NCBI GenBank assembly: GCA_045644545.1
Contig: JAZRHC010000029.1
Coordinates: 1 to 64,000 of the forward strand
Origin: Scatosoma sp045644545
Lineage (GTDB): Bacteria > Bacillota > Clostridia > Christensenellales > Borkfalkiaceae
Direction: 5' to 3'
Length of the DNA stretch: 64,000 nt
Under the pieces are notes generated by a model. It was not told where the DNA came from, did no database searches, and saw only the letters and a program-made list of their open reading frames with translations. The position numbers and the translations under genes were made by a program. Positions within the stretch are counted from its first letter, which is position 1; every line of letters starts with the position of its first letter. Of this stretch, positions 24,194 to 31,780 are shown piece after piece.

Positions 24194-26245
24194 ATGGCAA
24201 AAATCAATATCTTACCTGCACAAGTCTACAACCGAATCGCGGCGGGCGAGGTCGTTGACAGACCGTATTCCGTCGTCAAAGAGCTCGTGGAAAACGCGAT
24301 CGACGCGGGCGCGAGCGAAGTCGAGATCTATATCGAGCAAGGCGGAAAGCAGTTGATTCGAGTCGTCGATAACGGCGGCGGGATCGCGCGCGACGATCTT
24401 CATTCGGCGTTTTTGCCGCACGCGACGAGCAAGATCAAAAAAGCGGAAGACTTGGAGAACGTTTTAACGCTCGGCTTCCGCGGCGAAGCCGTCGCTTCGA
24501 TCGCTTCCGTTTCGAAAATGACGATCACGTCCAAAACTAAAGACGGAAAATGTTACGCGCTCACATCGGATTTCGGCAAGCTCGGCAATATCGCCGAAGC
24601 CGCGGGACAGGACGGCACGGACGTTAAGGTGGAAATGCTGTTCGGCGCTACGCCCGTGCGTTTGAAGTTTTTAAAAACCGATAAAGCGGAAGAAACGGAA
24701 ATCACGAACTTCGTTTCCCGTTTTATCCTTTGTCGCCCCGATATCGCCTTTACCTACTACGTAAACGGCAAAAAGGTTTTGCAGTCCTTCGGCGGCGGGG
24801 AAGACGAGGCGTTCGTTTCCGTCTACGGCACGTCCACGCTTCAAAATTGCTATAAAATCGACGCGCAAAAGAACGGTATCCGTATTCGCGGCTATATCGG
24901 CAACCAAAACTATTTCAAACCGAATAAAACCTATCAAAGTACGTTTTTGAACGGGCGGTATATTTTGAATATTACGCTTTCTACGGCGCTTCATAACGCG
25001 TATAAAAACTACGTTATGAAACGGCAGTATCCGTTCTACGTTTTATACGTCACGATGCCGACGGAAGTCGTGGACGTGAATGTTCACCCGAATAAATCGG
25101 ACGTTCGTTTTGCGGATAACAATATCGTGTTCGCTTCCGTTTATTCGGTGATCTCGTCTATTTTAGACGGCAAATCCTCGGCGATGGAGTATTTGACGAA
25201 AGATCAGCCCGCCGTTCCTCCGAAGGTGGAATTGCCTGCGTCTGCGCCCGTAGTTTCCACGGAGCCGCGCAAGCCGATTTTTGAAAAAACCGCGAGCGCG
25301 CCGTCCGCGAGCGCGCAAGAAACCTTTGGTTTTGCTTCGCTGAGCTACGAGGAAGCGAAAAATTCTCTTTATGAAAATAATCCATCTTTCCGTTCGCCGT
25401 CCAAACTGCCCGCGGAAAGGCTTCCCTTTAAGGTTGAACAAAGACCCGACGGCGAAAAAAAGGCGACCGAACGGAAGCCTACGCCCAAGCTTAGCGGCTT
25501 GCAGAAGCAATTCCCCGACTTGTATTTTGAGCGTAGCGTTTTAGAGGTCAACGATTCGGGGGCTACGCCTGCCGAAAAATCTCCCGCACCTGAGGAAGAA
25601 GATATATTTGCCGCGAACAAGCGATTTTTAGAGGAGCTTGACGGCAAAGCGAAACAGAATAAGATCGATATCGCTTCCTGCGTATTCGTGGGCAAGCTAT
25701 TCAATACCTATCTTTTATACGAGCGTGGCGACGAGGCGTATCTTATCGATCAACACGCCGCGCACGAGCGCTTGATCTTCAACCGTTTAAAGGAAAATAT
25801 GCAAAATCGCGAGATCGTAAAACAGCCGATGCTGTTGCCGTTCCGCTACGAGCTCAACGTCTTTGAAAGCGCGTTTATCAGCGAAAATCTTGAAAATATC
25901 CGCGCGATGGGATTCGATATCGAAGCCGACGGGGAAAGCGCGTTCGAGGTCTTTGCCGTGCCCGTCGATCTTCAATTTATCGATCTTTCCCGTTTCTTCG
26001 ACGAGTTGTTAGCGGATATCAGTGGCTTCCGCTCGATAAGGCTGGAAGAGCTTTTAAAAGACAAGCTTGCGATGGCGGCGTGCAAAGCCGCGGTGAAAGG
26101 CGGTATGGACTTGACCAAAGACGAGATCGACAGTCTCTTTAAGTTAATGGACGGCGATATGGGGCTGAAATGCCCGCACGGCAGACCCGTCGTCGTGAAA
26201 ATGGCAAAAACGGAAATCGAAAAAATGTTCAAAAGGATCGTCTGA
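24194..26245 (+). CDS. mutL: DNA mismatch repair protein MutL
   Basis: A 683-residue MutL. The N-terminal GHKL ATPase has ENAIDAGAS, DNGGGI and HATSKI. A Pro/Ser/Ala-rich linker spans about 330-480. The C-terminal domain has the endonuclease motif DQHAAHE (about 519-525) and the zinc-site segment CPHGRP (about 660), so it should be the nicking form found in bacteria without MutH. The ribosome site GGAG lies inside the end of mutS. Its TGA overlaps the miaA ATG by one base. Confidence 0.96.
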   Translation: MAKINILPAQVYNRIAAGEVVDRPYSVVKELVENAIDAGASEVEIYIEQGGKQLIRVVDNGGGIARDDLHSAFLPHATSKIKKAEDLENVLTLGFRGEAVASIASVSKMTITSKTKDGKCYALTSDFGKLGNIAEAAGQDGTDVKVEMLFGATPVRLKFLKTDKAEETEITNFVSRFILCRPDIAFTYYVNGKKVLQSFGGGEDEAFVSVYGTSTLQNCYKIDAQKNGIRIRGYIGNQNYFKPNKTYQSTFLNGRYILNITLSTALHNAYKNYVMKRQYPFYVLYVTMPTEVVDVNVHPNKSDVRFADNNIVFASVYSVISSILDGKSSAMEYLTKDQPAVPPKVELPASAPVVSTEPRKPIFEKTASAPSASAQETFGFASLSYEEAKNSLYENNPSFRSPSKLPAERLPFKVEQRPDGEKKATERKPTPKLSGLQKQFPDLYFERSVLEVNDSGATPAEKSPAPEEEDIFAANKRFLEELDGKAKQNKIDIASCVFVGKLFNTYLLYERGDEAYLIDQHAAHERLIFNRLKENMQNREIVKQPMLLPFRYELNVFESAFISENLENIRAMGFDIEADGESAFEVFAVPVDLQFIDLSRFFDELLADISGFRSIRLEELLKDKLAMAACKAAVKGGMDLTKDEIDSLFKLMDGDMGLKCPHGRPVVVKMAKTEIEKMFKRIV

Positions 26246-27141
26246 TGCCGAAAGTACTCGTGATCTGCGGCGCGACTGCCTCGGGAAAAACCTCTTTGGC
26301 TGTCGCTTGCGCGCAAAAATTGAATACGGAAATTATTTCCGCCGATTCTATGCTGATCTATAAAGGCTTGAATATCGGCACGGCGAAGCCTACGGACGAG
26401 GAAAAGGGCGGTATAACGCATCATTTGATCGACGTAGCCGAGCCTTACGACCCGTTTTCTGTCAGCGACTACGAAAAAGCCGCCTTGCCGATCGTCGAGC
26501 GGCTGCTTGCGCAAGGAAAAACGCCGATTATTTGCGGCGGTACGGGCTTTTATATCAATTCTTTGCTTTATAAAAGCGGGTTCGGCGGCGCGGGCGCGGA
26601 CGAAAGGGTGCGCGCAAAATACGAGGAGCTTTTAGCGGAAAAAGGAAAAGAATATCTGCACGGGCTTTTGAAAGAAAAAGATCCCGAAAGCGCGGCGATT
26701 CTGCACCCAAACGATACCAAGCGCGTGATCCGCGCGATAGAGATCTTCGAGGTTACGGGCAGGAAAAAGTCCGAACAAAACGACGAGCCCGTGCCGCGCT
26801 TTGAATTTGCGGCGGTTTCTATCGAGTATGCTCGCGAAGCTTTATACGAACGGATAAACCGTCGCGTAGACGATATGTTCGAGGCGGGGCTGAAAGAAGA
26901 GGTGCAAAGCTTGCTCGATCGTGGCGTAACGGTGGAAAATCAATGTATGCAAGGCATAGGATATAAAGAGCTTGCGGAAGGGATAAAAGGCGGCGCTTCC
27001 GACGAGGCGATCAAAGAGCTGATTAAAAAGAATACCCGAAACTATGCAAAACGGCAAATTACCTTCTTTAAAAGAATGAAAAATCATACGATATTGCCCG
27101 CAAATCAAGCGACGGCAGAGGAAGTATTAAAGCTTCTTTAA
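26245..27141 (+). CDS. miaA: tRNA dimethylallyltransferase MiaA
   Basis: A 298-residue enzyme that adds a dimethylallyl group to A37 of tRNA. The P-loop GATASGKT is near residue 9. DSMLIYKGLNIGTAKP and HHLIDV follow as in the family. The frame is open 25 codons upstream inside mutL, but the ATG overlapping the mutL stop (ATGA) with AAAAGGATC before it is the natural start. In many Clostridia hfq comes next; here there is no hfq and a ynbB-type gene follows. Confidence 0.94.
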   Translation: MPKVLVICGATASGKTSLAVACAQKLNTEIISADSMLIYKGLNIGTAKPTDEEKGGITHHLIDVAEPYDPFSVSDYEKAALPIVERLLAQGKTPIICGGTGFYINSLLYKSGFGGAGADERVRAKYEELLAEKGKEYLHGLLKEKDPESAAILHPNDTKRVIRAIEIFEVTGRKKSEQNDEPVPRFEFAAVSIEYAREALYERINRRVDDMFEAGLKEEVQSLLDRGVTVENQCMQGIGYKELAEGIKGGASDEAIKELIKKNTRNYAKRQITFFKRMKNHTILPANQATAEEVLKLL

Positions 27142-27149
27142 AAGAGTAT

Positions 27150-27180
27150 TATGTCAGACAAAATACCTATATCTGACATA
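27150..27180. repeat. 31-bp perfect dyad before the ynbB-type gene
   Basis: TATGTCAGA and TCTGACATA are exact inverted copies, 13 bases apart, in the short gap after miaA. A further related ATGACAGACAT lies 10 bases on. It could be an operator or an RNA hairpin in the leader of the next gene; there is no T-run, so it is not a terminator. Confidence 0.5.
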
Positions 27181-27219
27181 ACAACAATGACAGACATACT
27201 ACTAAAAACGGAGAAAATT

Positions 27220-28446
27220 ATGACGGCAGAAAGGCTTATCAAAGAAAGCGAAGCGGCTTTAAAAGAAAAATTCGCTATGGCAGATGAAATCAGCGAATAC
27301 AACCAAGAAAAGGTTTTAAAAGCCTTTAATAAGCGCGGGATCGCGCTTAGGCATTTTAACCCCACGACGGGCTACGGCTACGGCGACGAAGGGCGTTACG
27401 CGCTCGGCGAGACGTTTGCCGACGCGTTCGGTGCGGAAAGCGGTATCGTTTCGCCCGCTCTGCTCAGCGGTACGCACGCGCTCAGCGTGGCGTTGTTCGG
27501 CGTTTTAAGACCAAACGACGAGGTCGTCTGTATTTCGGGAATGCCGTACGATACATTGCGCGGCGTGATCTACGGCGAAGGGAACGGCTCGCTCAAAGAA
27601 TTCGGCGTGGAATTTCGGTGCGTTGAATTAGGACAAAACGGAAAATTCGATAAAAACGCGATCAAAGAAAACCTTGAAAAATACGGCGAAAAAGTAAAAA
27701 TGGTTTATATCCAGCGTTCCCGCGGCTACGAGCTTCGCGACGCTTTCTCCGTTGAAGAAATCAAGGAGATATGCGCGTTCGTCCGCGAAAGGGGTTTTAA
27801 AGGCTGTATTTTCGTCGATAATTGCTATGGCGAATTCGTGGAAAAGAAAGAGCCTTGCGAGGTCGGCGCGGATATAGCGGTCGGCTCGCTCATTAAAAAT
27901 CCCGGCGGTGGGCTCGCGCCGACGGGCGGTTATATCGTCGGCAAAGAAAAGTATATCGATCTGATCGGTAGGCGGCTCACCGCGCCGTCGATCGGCAACG
28001 AGGTCGGCTCGTACGCCTACGGTTATCGTCTTTTCTATCAAGGGCTGTTTTTAGCGCCGCACGTGGTAAATCAAGCGATCAAGGGCAGTCTTCTGATCGG
28101 GAAATGTATGGAAACGCTCGGCTACGAGAATTTCCCCAAGCTCGATAAAACGCCCGCGGATATCACCCGTGCGATACGCTTCGACACGGCGAAACAGCTT
28201 TGCGACTTTATTCAGTCCGTGCAGGACTCCTCGCCCGTGGACAGCTTCGTAACCCTCGAAGCGTGGGATATGCCGGGGTACGATAGCAAAGTGATTATGG
28301 CGGCAGGTTGTTTCGTGGAAGGCTCTTCGATCGAGCTTTCCGCCGACGCTCCCGTAAAAGAGCCGTACACCGCGTATTTTCAAGGCGGCTTGACCTACGA
28401 ACATTCCAAATACGCGTTAAAGCTGATTTTGAAAAGATTGTTGTAG
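27220..28446 (+). CDS. methionine gamma-lyase family protein (YnbB type)
   Basis: A 408-residue PLP-dependent protein of the YnbB / aluminium-resistance family, related to cystathionine and methionine gamma-lyases. FNPTTGYGYGDEGR is near the N-terminus. The cofactor lysine is in VGSLIKNPGGG. The frame is open to an ATG at 27151, but that region is the inverted repeat; the ATG at 27220 has CGGAGAAAATT before it and matches the family N-terminus better. The location after miaA is conserved in Clostridia. Substrate is not established for most members. Confidence 0.85.
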   Translation: MTAERLIKESEAALKEKFAMADEISEYNQEKVLKAFNKRGIALRHFNPTTGYGYGDEGRYALGETFADAFGAESGIVSPALLSGTHALSVALFGVLRPNDEVVCISGMPYDTLRGVIYGEGNGSLKEFGVEFRCVELGQNGKFDKNAIKENLEKYGEKVKMVYIQRSRGYELRDAFSVEEIKEICAFVRERGFKGCIFVDNCYGEFVEKKEPCEVGADIAVGSLIKNPGGGLAPTGGYIVGKEKYIDLIGRRLTAPSIGNEVGSYAYGYRLFYQGLFLAPHVVNQAIKGSLLIGKCMETLGYENFPKLDKTPADITRAIRFDTAKQLCDFIQSVQDSSPVDSFVTLEAWDMPGYDSKVIMAAGCFVEGSSIELSADAPVKEPYTAYFQGGLTYEHSKYALKLILKRLL

Positions 28447-28480
28447 CTCTACGCGGCGTAGAGAAGCGTAAACTCTACGC
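28447..28480 (+). repeat. triple CTCTACGC repeat after the ynbB-type gene
   Basis: CTCTACGC (28447-28454), its inverse GCGTAGAG (28456-28463) and CTCTACGC again (28473-28480) allow mutually exclusive hairpins. A short T-run follows the second. This may be a weak terminator for the mismatch-repair operon. Confidence 0.35.
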
Positions 28481-28538
28481 TTTGTGGGAGAAAATTCAAG
28501 TGTTTTTATGATAGAATAAAAGCACAGGAGGCGAAACT

Positions 28539-29165
28539 ATGGATCAGAAAAAAACGGGCGAATTTATCGCCGAACTTCGAAGGGAAAAGGGGCTCACGCA
28601 ACGCGAGCTCGCCGAACGGCTGTTGCTTAGCGACAAAACGGTTTCCAAGTGGGAATGTGGCAAAGGCTTTCCTGAGGTTTCGTTAATGTTGCCGCTTTGC
28701 GAAATTTTGGATATCAGCGTGAACGAGCTTCTTTCGGGCCATAGGCTGACCGCTTCCGAGCATAAAAAGGAGGCGGAAATAGCGGTTATGGCTTACGTAA
28801 AAGAAAAAGAAGAAGCGAAATTTCGTTTGCGCTTGATGCCGCTGGTGTTGATTTTAACGCTTCTTGCGGGGATAACGCTTATTATGGTAGCGGAATATTT
28901 TCAAGACGATACGTTGATTTTCACGTTGCTACTCGTGATCGGTTTCGTGGTTATGTTTTTAGGCGCAGGAATTGCGTTTGCGTTAGAAATGCGTCGGGCG
29001 ATTTTCGAGTGTCCCAAATGCTCGCATCGATTTATGCCTACCCGTAAAGCGTTTTTTTTCAGTACGCACGCGCATACGTCGCATAAATTGAAATGCCCGA
29101 AATGCGGCGTGAAAAGTATGTGCAAACGAAAATTGTCTTTGATAGAAGACGAAAAAGCCGAATAA
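28539..29165 (+). CDS. XRE-type regulator with membrane segments and zinc ribbon
   Basis: A 208-residue protein. Residues about 6-62 are an XRE helix-turn-helix (LRREKGLTQRELAERLLLS, DKTVSKWECGKGFPEVS). Two hydrophobic segments follow at about 99-117 and 124-145. The C-terminal 55 residues hold two CxxC pairs (FECPKCSH and LKCPKCGV), a zinc-ribbon layout. It is therefore probably a membrane-held DNA-binding protein. Proteins of this general HTH-TM build are common in Clostridia, often near transport or stress genes. AGGAGG precedes the ATG. No target is obvious from its neighbours. Confidence 0.82.
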   Translation: MDQKKTGEFIAELRREKGLTQRELAERLLLSDKTVSKWECGKGFPEVSLMLPLCEILDISVNELLSGHRLTASEHKKEAEIAVMAYVKEKEEAKFRLRLMPLVLILTLLAGITLIMVAEYFQDDTLIFTLLLVIGFVVMFLGAGIAFALEMRRAIFECPKCSHRFMPTRKAFFFSTHAHTSHKLKCPKCGVKSMCKRKLSLIEDEKAE

Positions 29166-29172
29166 AAAACGA

Positions 29173-29196
29173 AAAGGAAGCCATTCGGCTTCCTTT
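29173..29196. terminator. bidirectional terminator
   Basis: A 10-bp stem (AAAGGAAGCC / GGCTTCCTTT) with an ATTC loop, between the XRE gene and the convergent ung gene. Confidence 0.75.
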
Positions 29197-29201
29197 AAAT
29201 T

Positions 29202-29870
29202 TTATTTCGTCAAATCCCAGTCGATCGGCTCTAAGCCGTTTCGGATAAGATATTCGTTTGTTTTGGAAAAAGGCTTCGACCCGAAAAATCCGTTGTACGC
29301 CGAAAGGGGCGAGGGATGTACGCTTTCGATAATATAATGCTTGGTTTCGTCGATCAACGGCTTTTTGCTCCGCGCATTTCCGCCCCAAAGAATAAACGCC
29401 ACGTTCTTCTTCTTTTCGGAAATTAAAGAAATCACGCTGTCGGTAAACCACGCCCACCCGCATTTAGAATGGGAATTCGCCTGATGTTCGCGGACGGTCA
29501 AAGAAGTGTTTAAAAGCAAAACGCCTTCCTTTGCCCATTTCGTCAAATTCCCGCTCTTTGGCAAATCGCAACCGATATCGCTTTTTAGCTCTTTGAAAAT
29601 ATTTTCAAGCGACGGAGGATTCGGCACGCCGTCTTGAACGGAAAAACAAAGCCCGTGCGCCTGCTTAGGTCCGTGATAGGGGTCTTGCCCGAGCAACACG
29701 ACTTTCAGCTTTTCAAACGGCGTAAAGCGAAAGCAGTTATATAAATCGTACATATCGGGATATACCGTGTGCGTATTATATTCGTCGATTAAAAACCGAC
29801 GGATTTTTTTATACCGCTCGTCCGCGAACAGCGGCGCGAGCACTTCGTTCCAATCCCCCAAATCAACCAT
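29202..29870 (-). CDS. ung: uracil-DNA glycosylase
   Basis: A 222-residue family 1 uracil-DNA glycosylase that removes uracil from DNA. The water-activating loop GQDPYHG has Asp63. LLLNTSLTVREHQANSH is the uracil-pocket segment. HPSPLSAYNGFFG near the C-terminus is the minor-groove leucine loop. Length is normal. AAGGAG precedes the ATG. It begins 14 bases after the mtnN stop and is probably transcribed with it from the promoter at 30599-30627. Confidence 0.95.
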   Translation of the reverse strand: MVDLGDWNEVLAPLFADERYKKIRRFLIDEYNTHTVYPDMYDLYNCFRFTPFEKLKVVLLGQDPYHGPKQAHGLCFSVQDGVPNPPSLENIFKELKSDIGCDLPKSGNLTKWAKEGVLLLNTSLTVREHQANSHSKCGWAWFTDSVISLISEKKKNVAFILWGGNARSKKPLIDETKHYIIESVHPSPLSAYNGFFGSKPFSKTNEYLIRNGLEPIDWDLTK

Positions 29871-29884
29871 TTTCGGCGCTCCTT

Positions 29885-30541
29885 TTAAAGTTCTTCGAAA
29901 ATTTGGGGCAAAGCCTTTTGCAGATTTTTTAAAGCCTTGTCCTTATTTTTTAAAAATTGCTCGGTCGTGCTTCCGCTTCCCGCCACGTCGGAAATAGCTT
30001 TCACGGAAAATACGGGCAATTTCGCCGCGTACGCCGCCTGAACGATCGCCGCGCCTTCCATATCGCGAATATCCGCATTCAGCTCTTTCGTTAAAAGCTC
30101 GTAGTCTGCGGGGGAATCGTTAAATCGGTCGGAAGTGCCGAGCGAGCGAACGGGAAACGCCGATTTAAAAAGATGAAGCGCGAGATAATTTTCCGCGTAT
30201 TCGTCGAGCGTGCCGATCTTCGTGCCGTTGAGCTGGGTTAAATCGAAATCGAATTGCACGGCTTGCCCGATTTGATAAACGGCGCAAAGCTCCGTGTTTT
30301 CGTTAAGTCCGCCCGCCACGCCGAAATTCAAAAGCTTTTCCGCGTCGAATTTACTAATCAAAAGCTGCGCGCCGAGCGCGGCGTTGACTTTTCCGACTCC
30401 GCAAACGCAAACCGCAACTTCTTTGCCGTAAGCTTCTCCAACCCAAACTTTTTTACCGCTAACCGTTAAAGAACGGAAAATTTTCATTTCGTCCAGCAGA
30501 ATATCCGCTTCGCTTTGCATTGCAATCACTGCACCGATCAT
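29885..30541 (-). CDS. mtnN: 5'-methylthioadenosine/S-adenosylhomocysteine nucleosidase
   Basis: A 218-residue purine nucleosidase that hydrolyses MTA, SAH and 5'-deoxyadenosine, clearing by-products of SAM chemistry. The N-terminal GAVIAMQSEAD holds the catalytic Glu, GVGKVNAA and NFGVAGG the ribose/purine pocket, MEGAAI the ribose-binding Glu and AISDVAG the catalytic Asp. AGAAGGAGTTTTAGT precedes the ATG. It is upstream of ung on the minus strand. Several SAM-using enzymes (miaB, hemW, methyltransferases) are encoded in the same window. Confidence 0.93.
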   Translation of the reverse strand: MIGAVIAMQSEADILLDEMKIFRSLTVSGKKVWVGEAYGKEVAVCVCGVGKVNAALGAQLLISKFDAEKLLNFGVAGGLNENTELCAVYQIGQAVQFDFDLTQLNGTKIGTLDEYAENYLALHLFKSAFPVRSLGTSDRFNDSPADYELLTKELNADIRDMEGAAIVQAAYAAKLPVFSVKAISDVAGSGSTTEQFLKNKDKALKNLQKALPQIFEEL

Positions 30542-30598
30542 ACTAAAACTCCTTCTTATATGCGCATATTACCGCGCGTTATTATTTCCTCTCAAAAT

Positions 30599-30627
30599 AG
30601 TGTAGCAAATTTTCGAAAAATAATCAA
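30599..30627 (-). promoter_or_regulatory. promoter of mtnN-ung
   Basis: On the minus strand: TTGATT at 30627-30622, 17-bp spacer, TACACT at 30604-30599. Confidence 0.6.
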
Positions 30628-30655
30628 TCAAATGAACGCAAAAAATAAAATTCCC

Positions 30656-30684
30656 TTGCCAAACGCAGGGGAAAGTGATATAAT
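30656..30684 (+). promoter_or_regulatory. promoter-like site reading antisense into the PPTase gene
   Basis: TTGCCA at 30656-30661, 17-bp spacer, TATAAT at 30679-30684. Transcription would begin near 30691 and run through the opposite strand of the phosphopantetheinyl transferase gene. No sensible plus-strand gene follows closely. Confidence 0.5.
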
Positions 30685-30686
30685 AT

Positions 30687-31172
30687 TTAAAAACGCACGA
30701 AACGCACGGGCGATTTTTCTCTCGTGCATACGCTTACGAAATGCCCGTCTTTTTCAAACGTCGAAAAGCACAACGCAGAGTCGTTTTTTAAAAGCCGTTT
30801 GCCGACGATTGCAATGCTTTTGCCCAAATACTTCACAGCGCTTTCGAATGCAGTCCATTCCCGCAAAAACGCTTCCAAGCTTTCGGGAACAGGAGAGAAA
30901 AAGGGGAATCTTTTCACGATAGGAAGAAAATTAACCGTTCTCGTCCTTTCTTCCGCGTCCAACCCGACGGGCTGAGAGGAAACCGCGACGAAAAGGAGCT
31001 TTTTCGTATGCGAAACGGAAAAGAACGGCGCGCCGTTTTTCAAAAAGGATTTGCCGTGTTCGTTTCGGTAAAATTCAGCGTTTTCTATTCCGTAACGCTC
31101 TGAAAAAATTTTGCGTAGCGCGCTTTCGGTCGAAGAAAAGGCGTTGCGCTCCGTGTAAAAAATTTCGATCAT
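30687..31172 (-). CDS. 4'-phosphopantetheinyl transferase (Sfp/AcpS superfamily)
   Basis: A 161-residue protein, short for the Sfp type. FFSVSHTKKLLFVAVS and PVGLDAEE carry the first metal and CoA motifs (Asp and Glu). REWTAFESAVKYLGKS is the second motif, with the conserved W and E, although the usual Lys before the Glu is Phe. It should move the phosphopantetheine arm of CoA onto carrier proteins. No polyketide or peptide synthetase is nearby, so the partner may be the fatty acid ACP. The promoter lies six bases upstream of the ATG and there is no ribosome site, so the mRNA should be leaderless. Confidence 0.8.
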   Translation of the reverse strand: MIEIFYTERNAFSSTESALRKIFSERYGIENAEFYRNEHGKSFLKNGAPFFSVSHTKKLLFVAVSSQPVGLDAEERTRTVNFLPIVKRFPFFSPVPESLEAFLREWTAFESAVKYLGKSIAIVGKRLLKNDSALCFSTFEKDGHFVSVCTREKSPVRFVRF

Positions 31173-31178
31173 ATCTTT

Positions 31179-31207
31179 ATTATAACAGGAGAAAACGAAA
31201 ATGTCAA
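31179..31207 (-). promoter_or_regulatory. perfect consensus promoter placed for a leaderless PPTase mRNA
   Basis: On the minus strand: TTGACA at 31207-31202, 17-bp spacer, TATAAT at 31184-31179, then six bases to the ATG at 31172. The spacing to the start codon is the same as for the acyl-ACP thioesterase. Confidence 0.85.
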
Positions 31208-31302
31208 GAGCAGAAAAGGCAAAAGAATATTTCGAAGCGGGCTATAATTGCGCGCAGGCGGTCGCGCTAGCTTTTGAAGAGAAAAAAAGGATTATAAAAT
31301 AA
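31201..31302 (+). pseudogene. truncated C_GCAxxG_C_C-type gene (N-terminal 33 residues)
   Basis: An ATG behind AGGAGA opens a 33-codon frame: MSRAEKAKEYFEAGYNCAQA and then a Lys-rich tail and stop. The EAGYNCAQAV segment is the start of C_GCAxxG_C_C family redox-type proteins, which are normally 130-150 residues with several further cysteines. The rest of the gene is gone, and a terminator and the SRP RNA follow at once. Its first codons overlap the -35 box of the divergent PPTase promoter. It is probably a relic, though a short peptide could still be made. Confidence 0.55.
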
Positions 31303-31304
31303 AG

Positions 31305-31339
31305 AAAACGCTTTCCACGTTTAGAGAGGGAAGCGTTTT
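31305..31339. terminator. terminator hairpin between the gene relic and SRP RNA
   Basis: A 12-bp stem (AAAACGCTTTCC / GGGAAGCGTTTT, one wobble pair) with T- and A-rich sides, usable from either strand. Confidence 0.65.
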
Positions 31340-31351
31340 AAACGAAAAAAA

Positions 31352-31616
31352 CTGCGCGATCCTTTTTTGCCGAAATTTACCGAAGCGTAAACGCCGCAGG
31401 TGACTCCTTCAAAGCTACCTTATGGCACACGCGAACATCCGCTTAGTGCTGCTACGTTCCCGTCCTGACACGGTTCACGGCATCACGTTGCATAAGACCT
31501 TGATATCAACGTTCCTTACGGCGCGCAGCCTTCCATAAACTTCGTCGGGAAAGGCGTTCGGCTCCGTATAGCGGATTTCGGATGCAGGGTGCCGCTAACT
31601 CCCCACCTACGCGCAG
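31352..31616 (-). ncRNA. ffs: signal recognition particle RNA, large Gram-positive type
   Basis: On the minus strand the Alu domain opens with GTAGGTGGGGAGTTAGCGG, and the S-domain tip reads GTGTCAGGACGGGAACGTAG followed by CAGCA. Both match the Bacillus scRNA plan. The 5' end CTGCGCG pairs with the 3' end CGCGCAG, which is followed by seven T residues, giving about 265 nt. It scaffolds Ffh for co-translational membrane targeting. Ends are approximate, set by the terminal helix and the promoter. It is not protein-coding. Confidence 0.92.
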
Positions 31617-31623
31617 CCAGTAT

Positions 31624-31652
31624 ATTATACACTATTTTTTTTCGAGTTGCAA
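31624..31652 (-). promoter_or_regulatory. promoter of SRP RNA
   Basis: On the minus strand: TTGCAA at 31652-31647, 17-bp spacer, TATAAT at 31629-31624, predicting a start at about 31617, at the RNA 5' end. Confidence 0.8.
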
Positions 31653-31725
31653 GCGTTTTTGCGTGATTTTTCGAGCCAAATAAAAACAGTTTTTGTCAAA
31701 CCTACCCGAAAAACGCGAAAATGCG

Positions 31726-31754
31726 TTGACAAACTCGCGCGAAAGGGCTATAAT
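31726..31754 (+). promoter_or_regulatory. promoter of mrp
   Basis: TTGACA at 31726-31731, 17-bp spacer, TATAAT at 31749-31754. AAAGGAGAAG lies before the ATG at 31781. Confidence 0.8.
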
Positions 31755-31780
31755 AATAAGCGTTTAAAAAGGAGAAGAAT

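Noticed and set aside
30724..30975. 83-codon plus-strand frame downstream of the antisense promoter
   Set aside because: It lies wholly antisense to the PPTase gene, has no ribosome site and no protein-like pattern.
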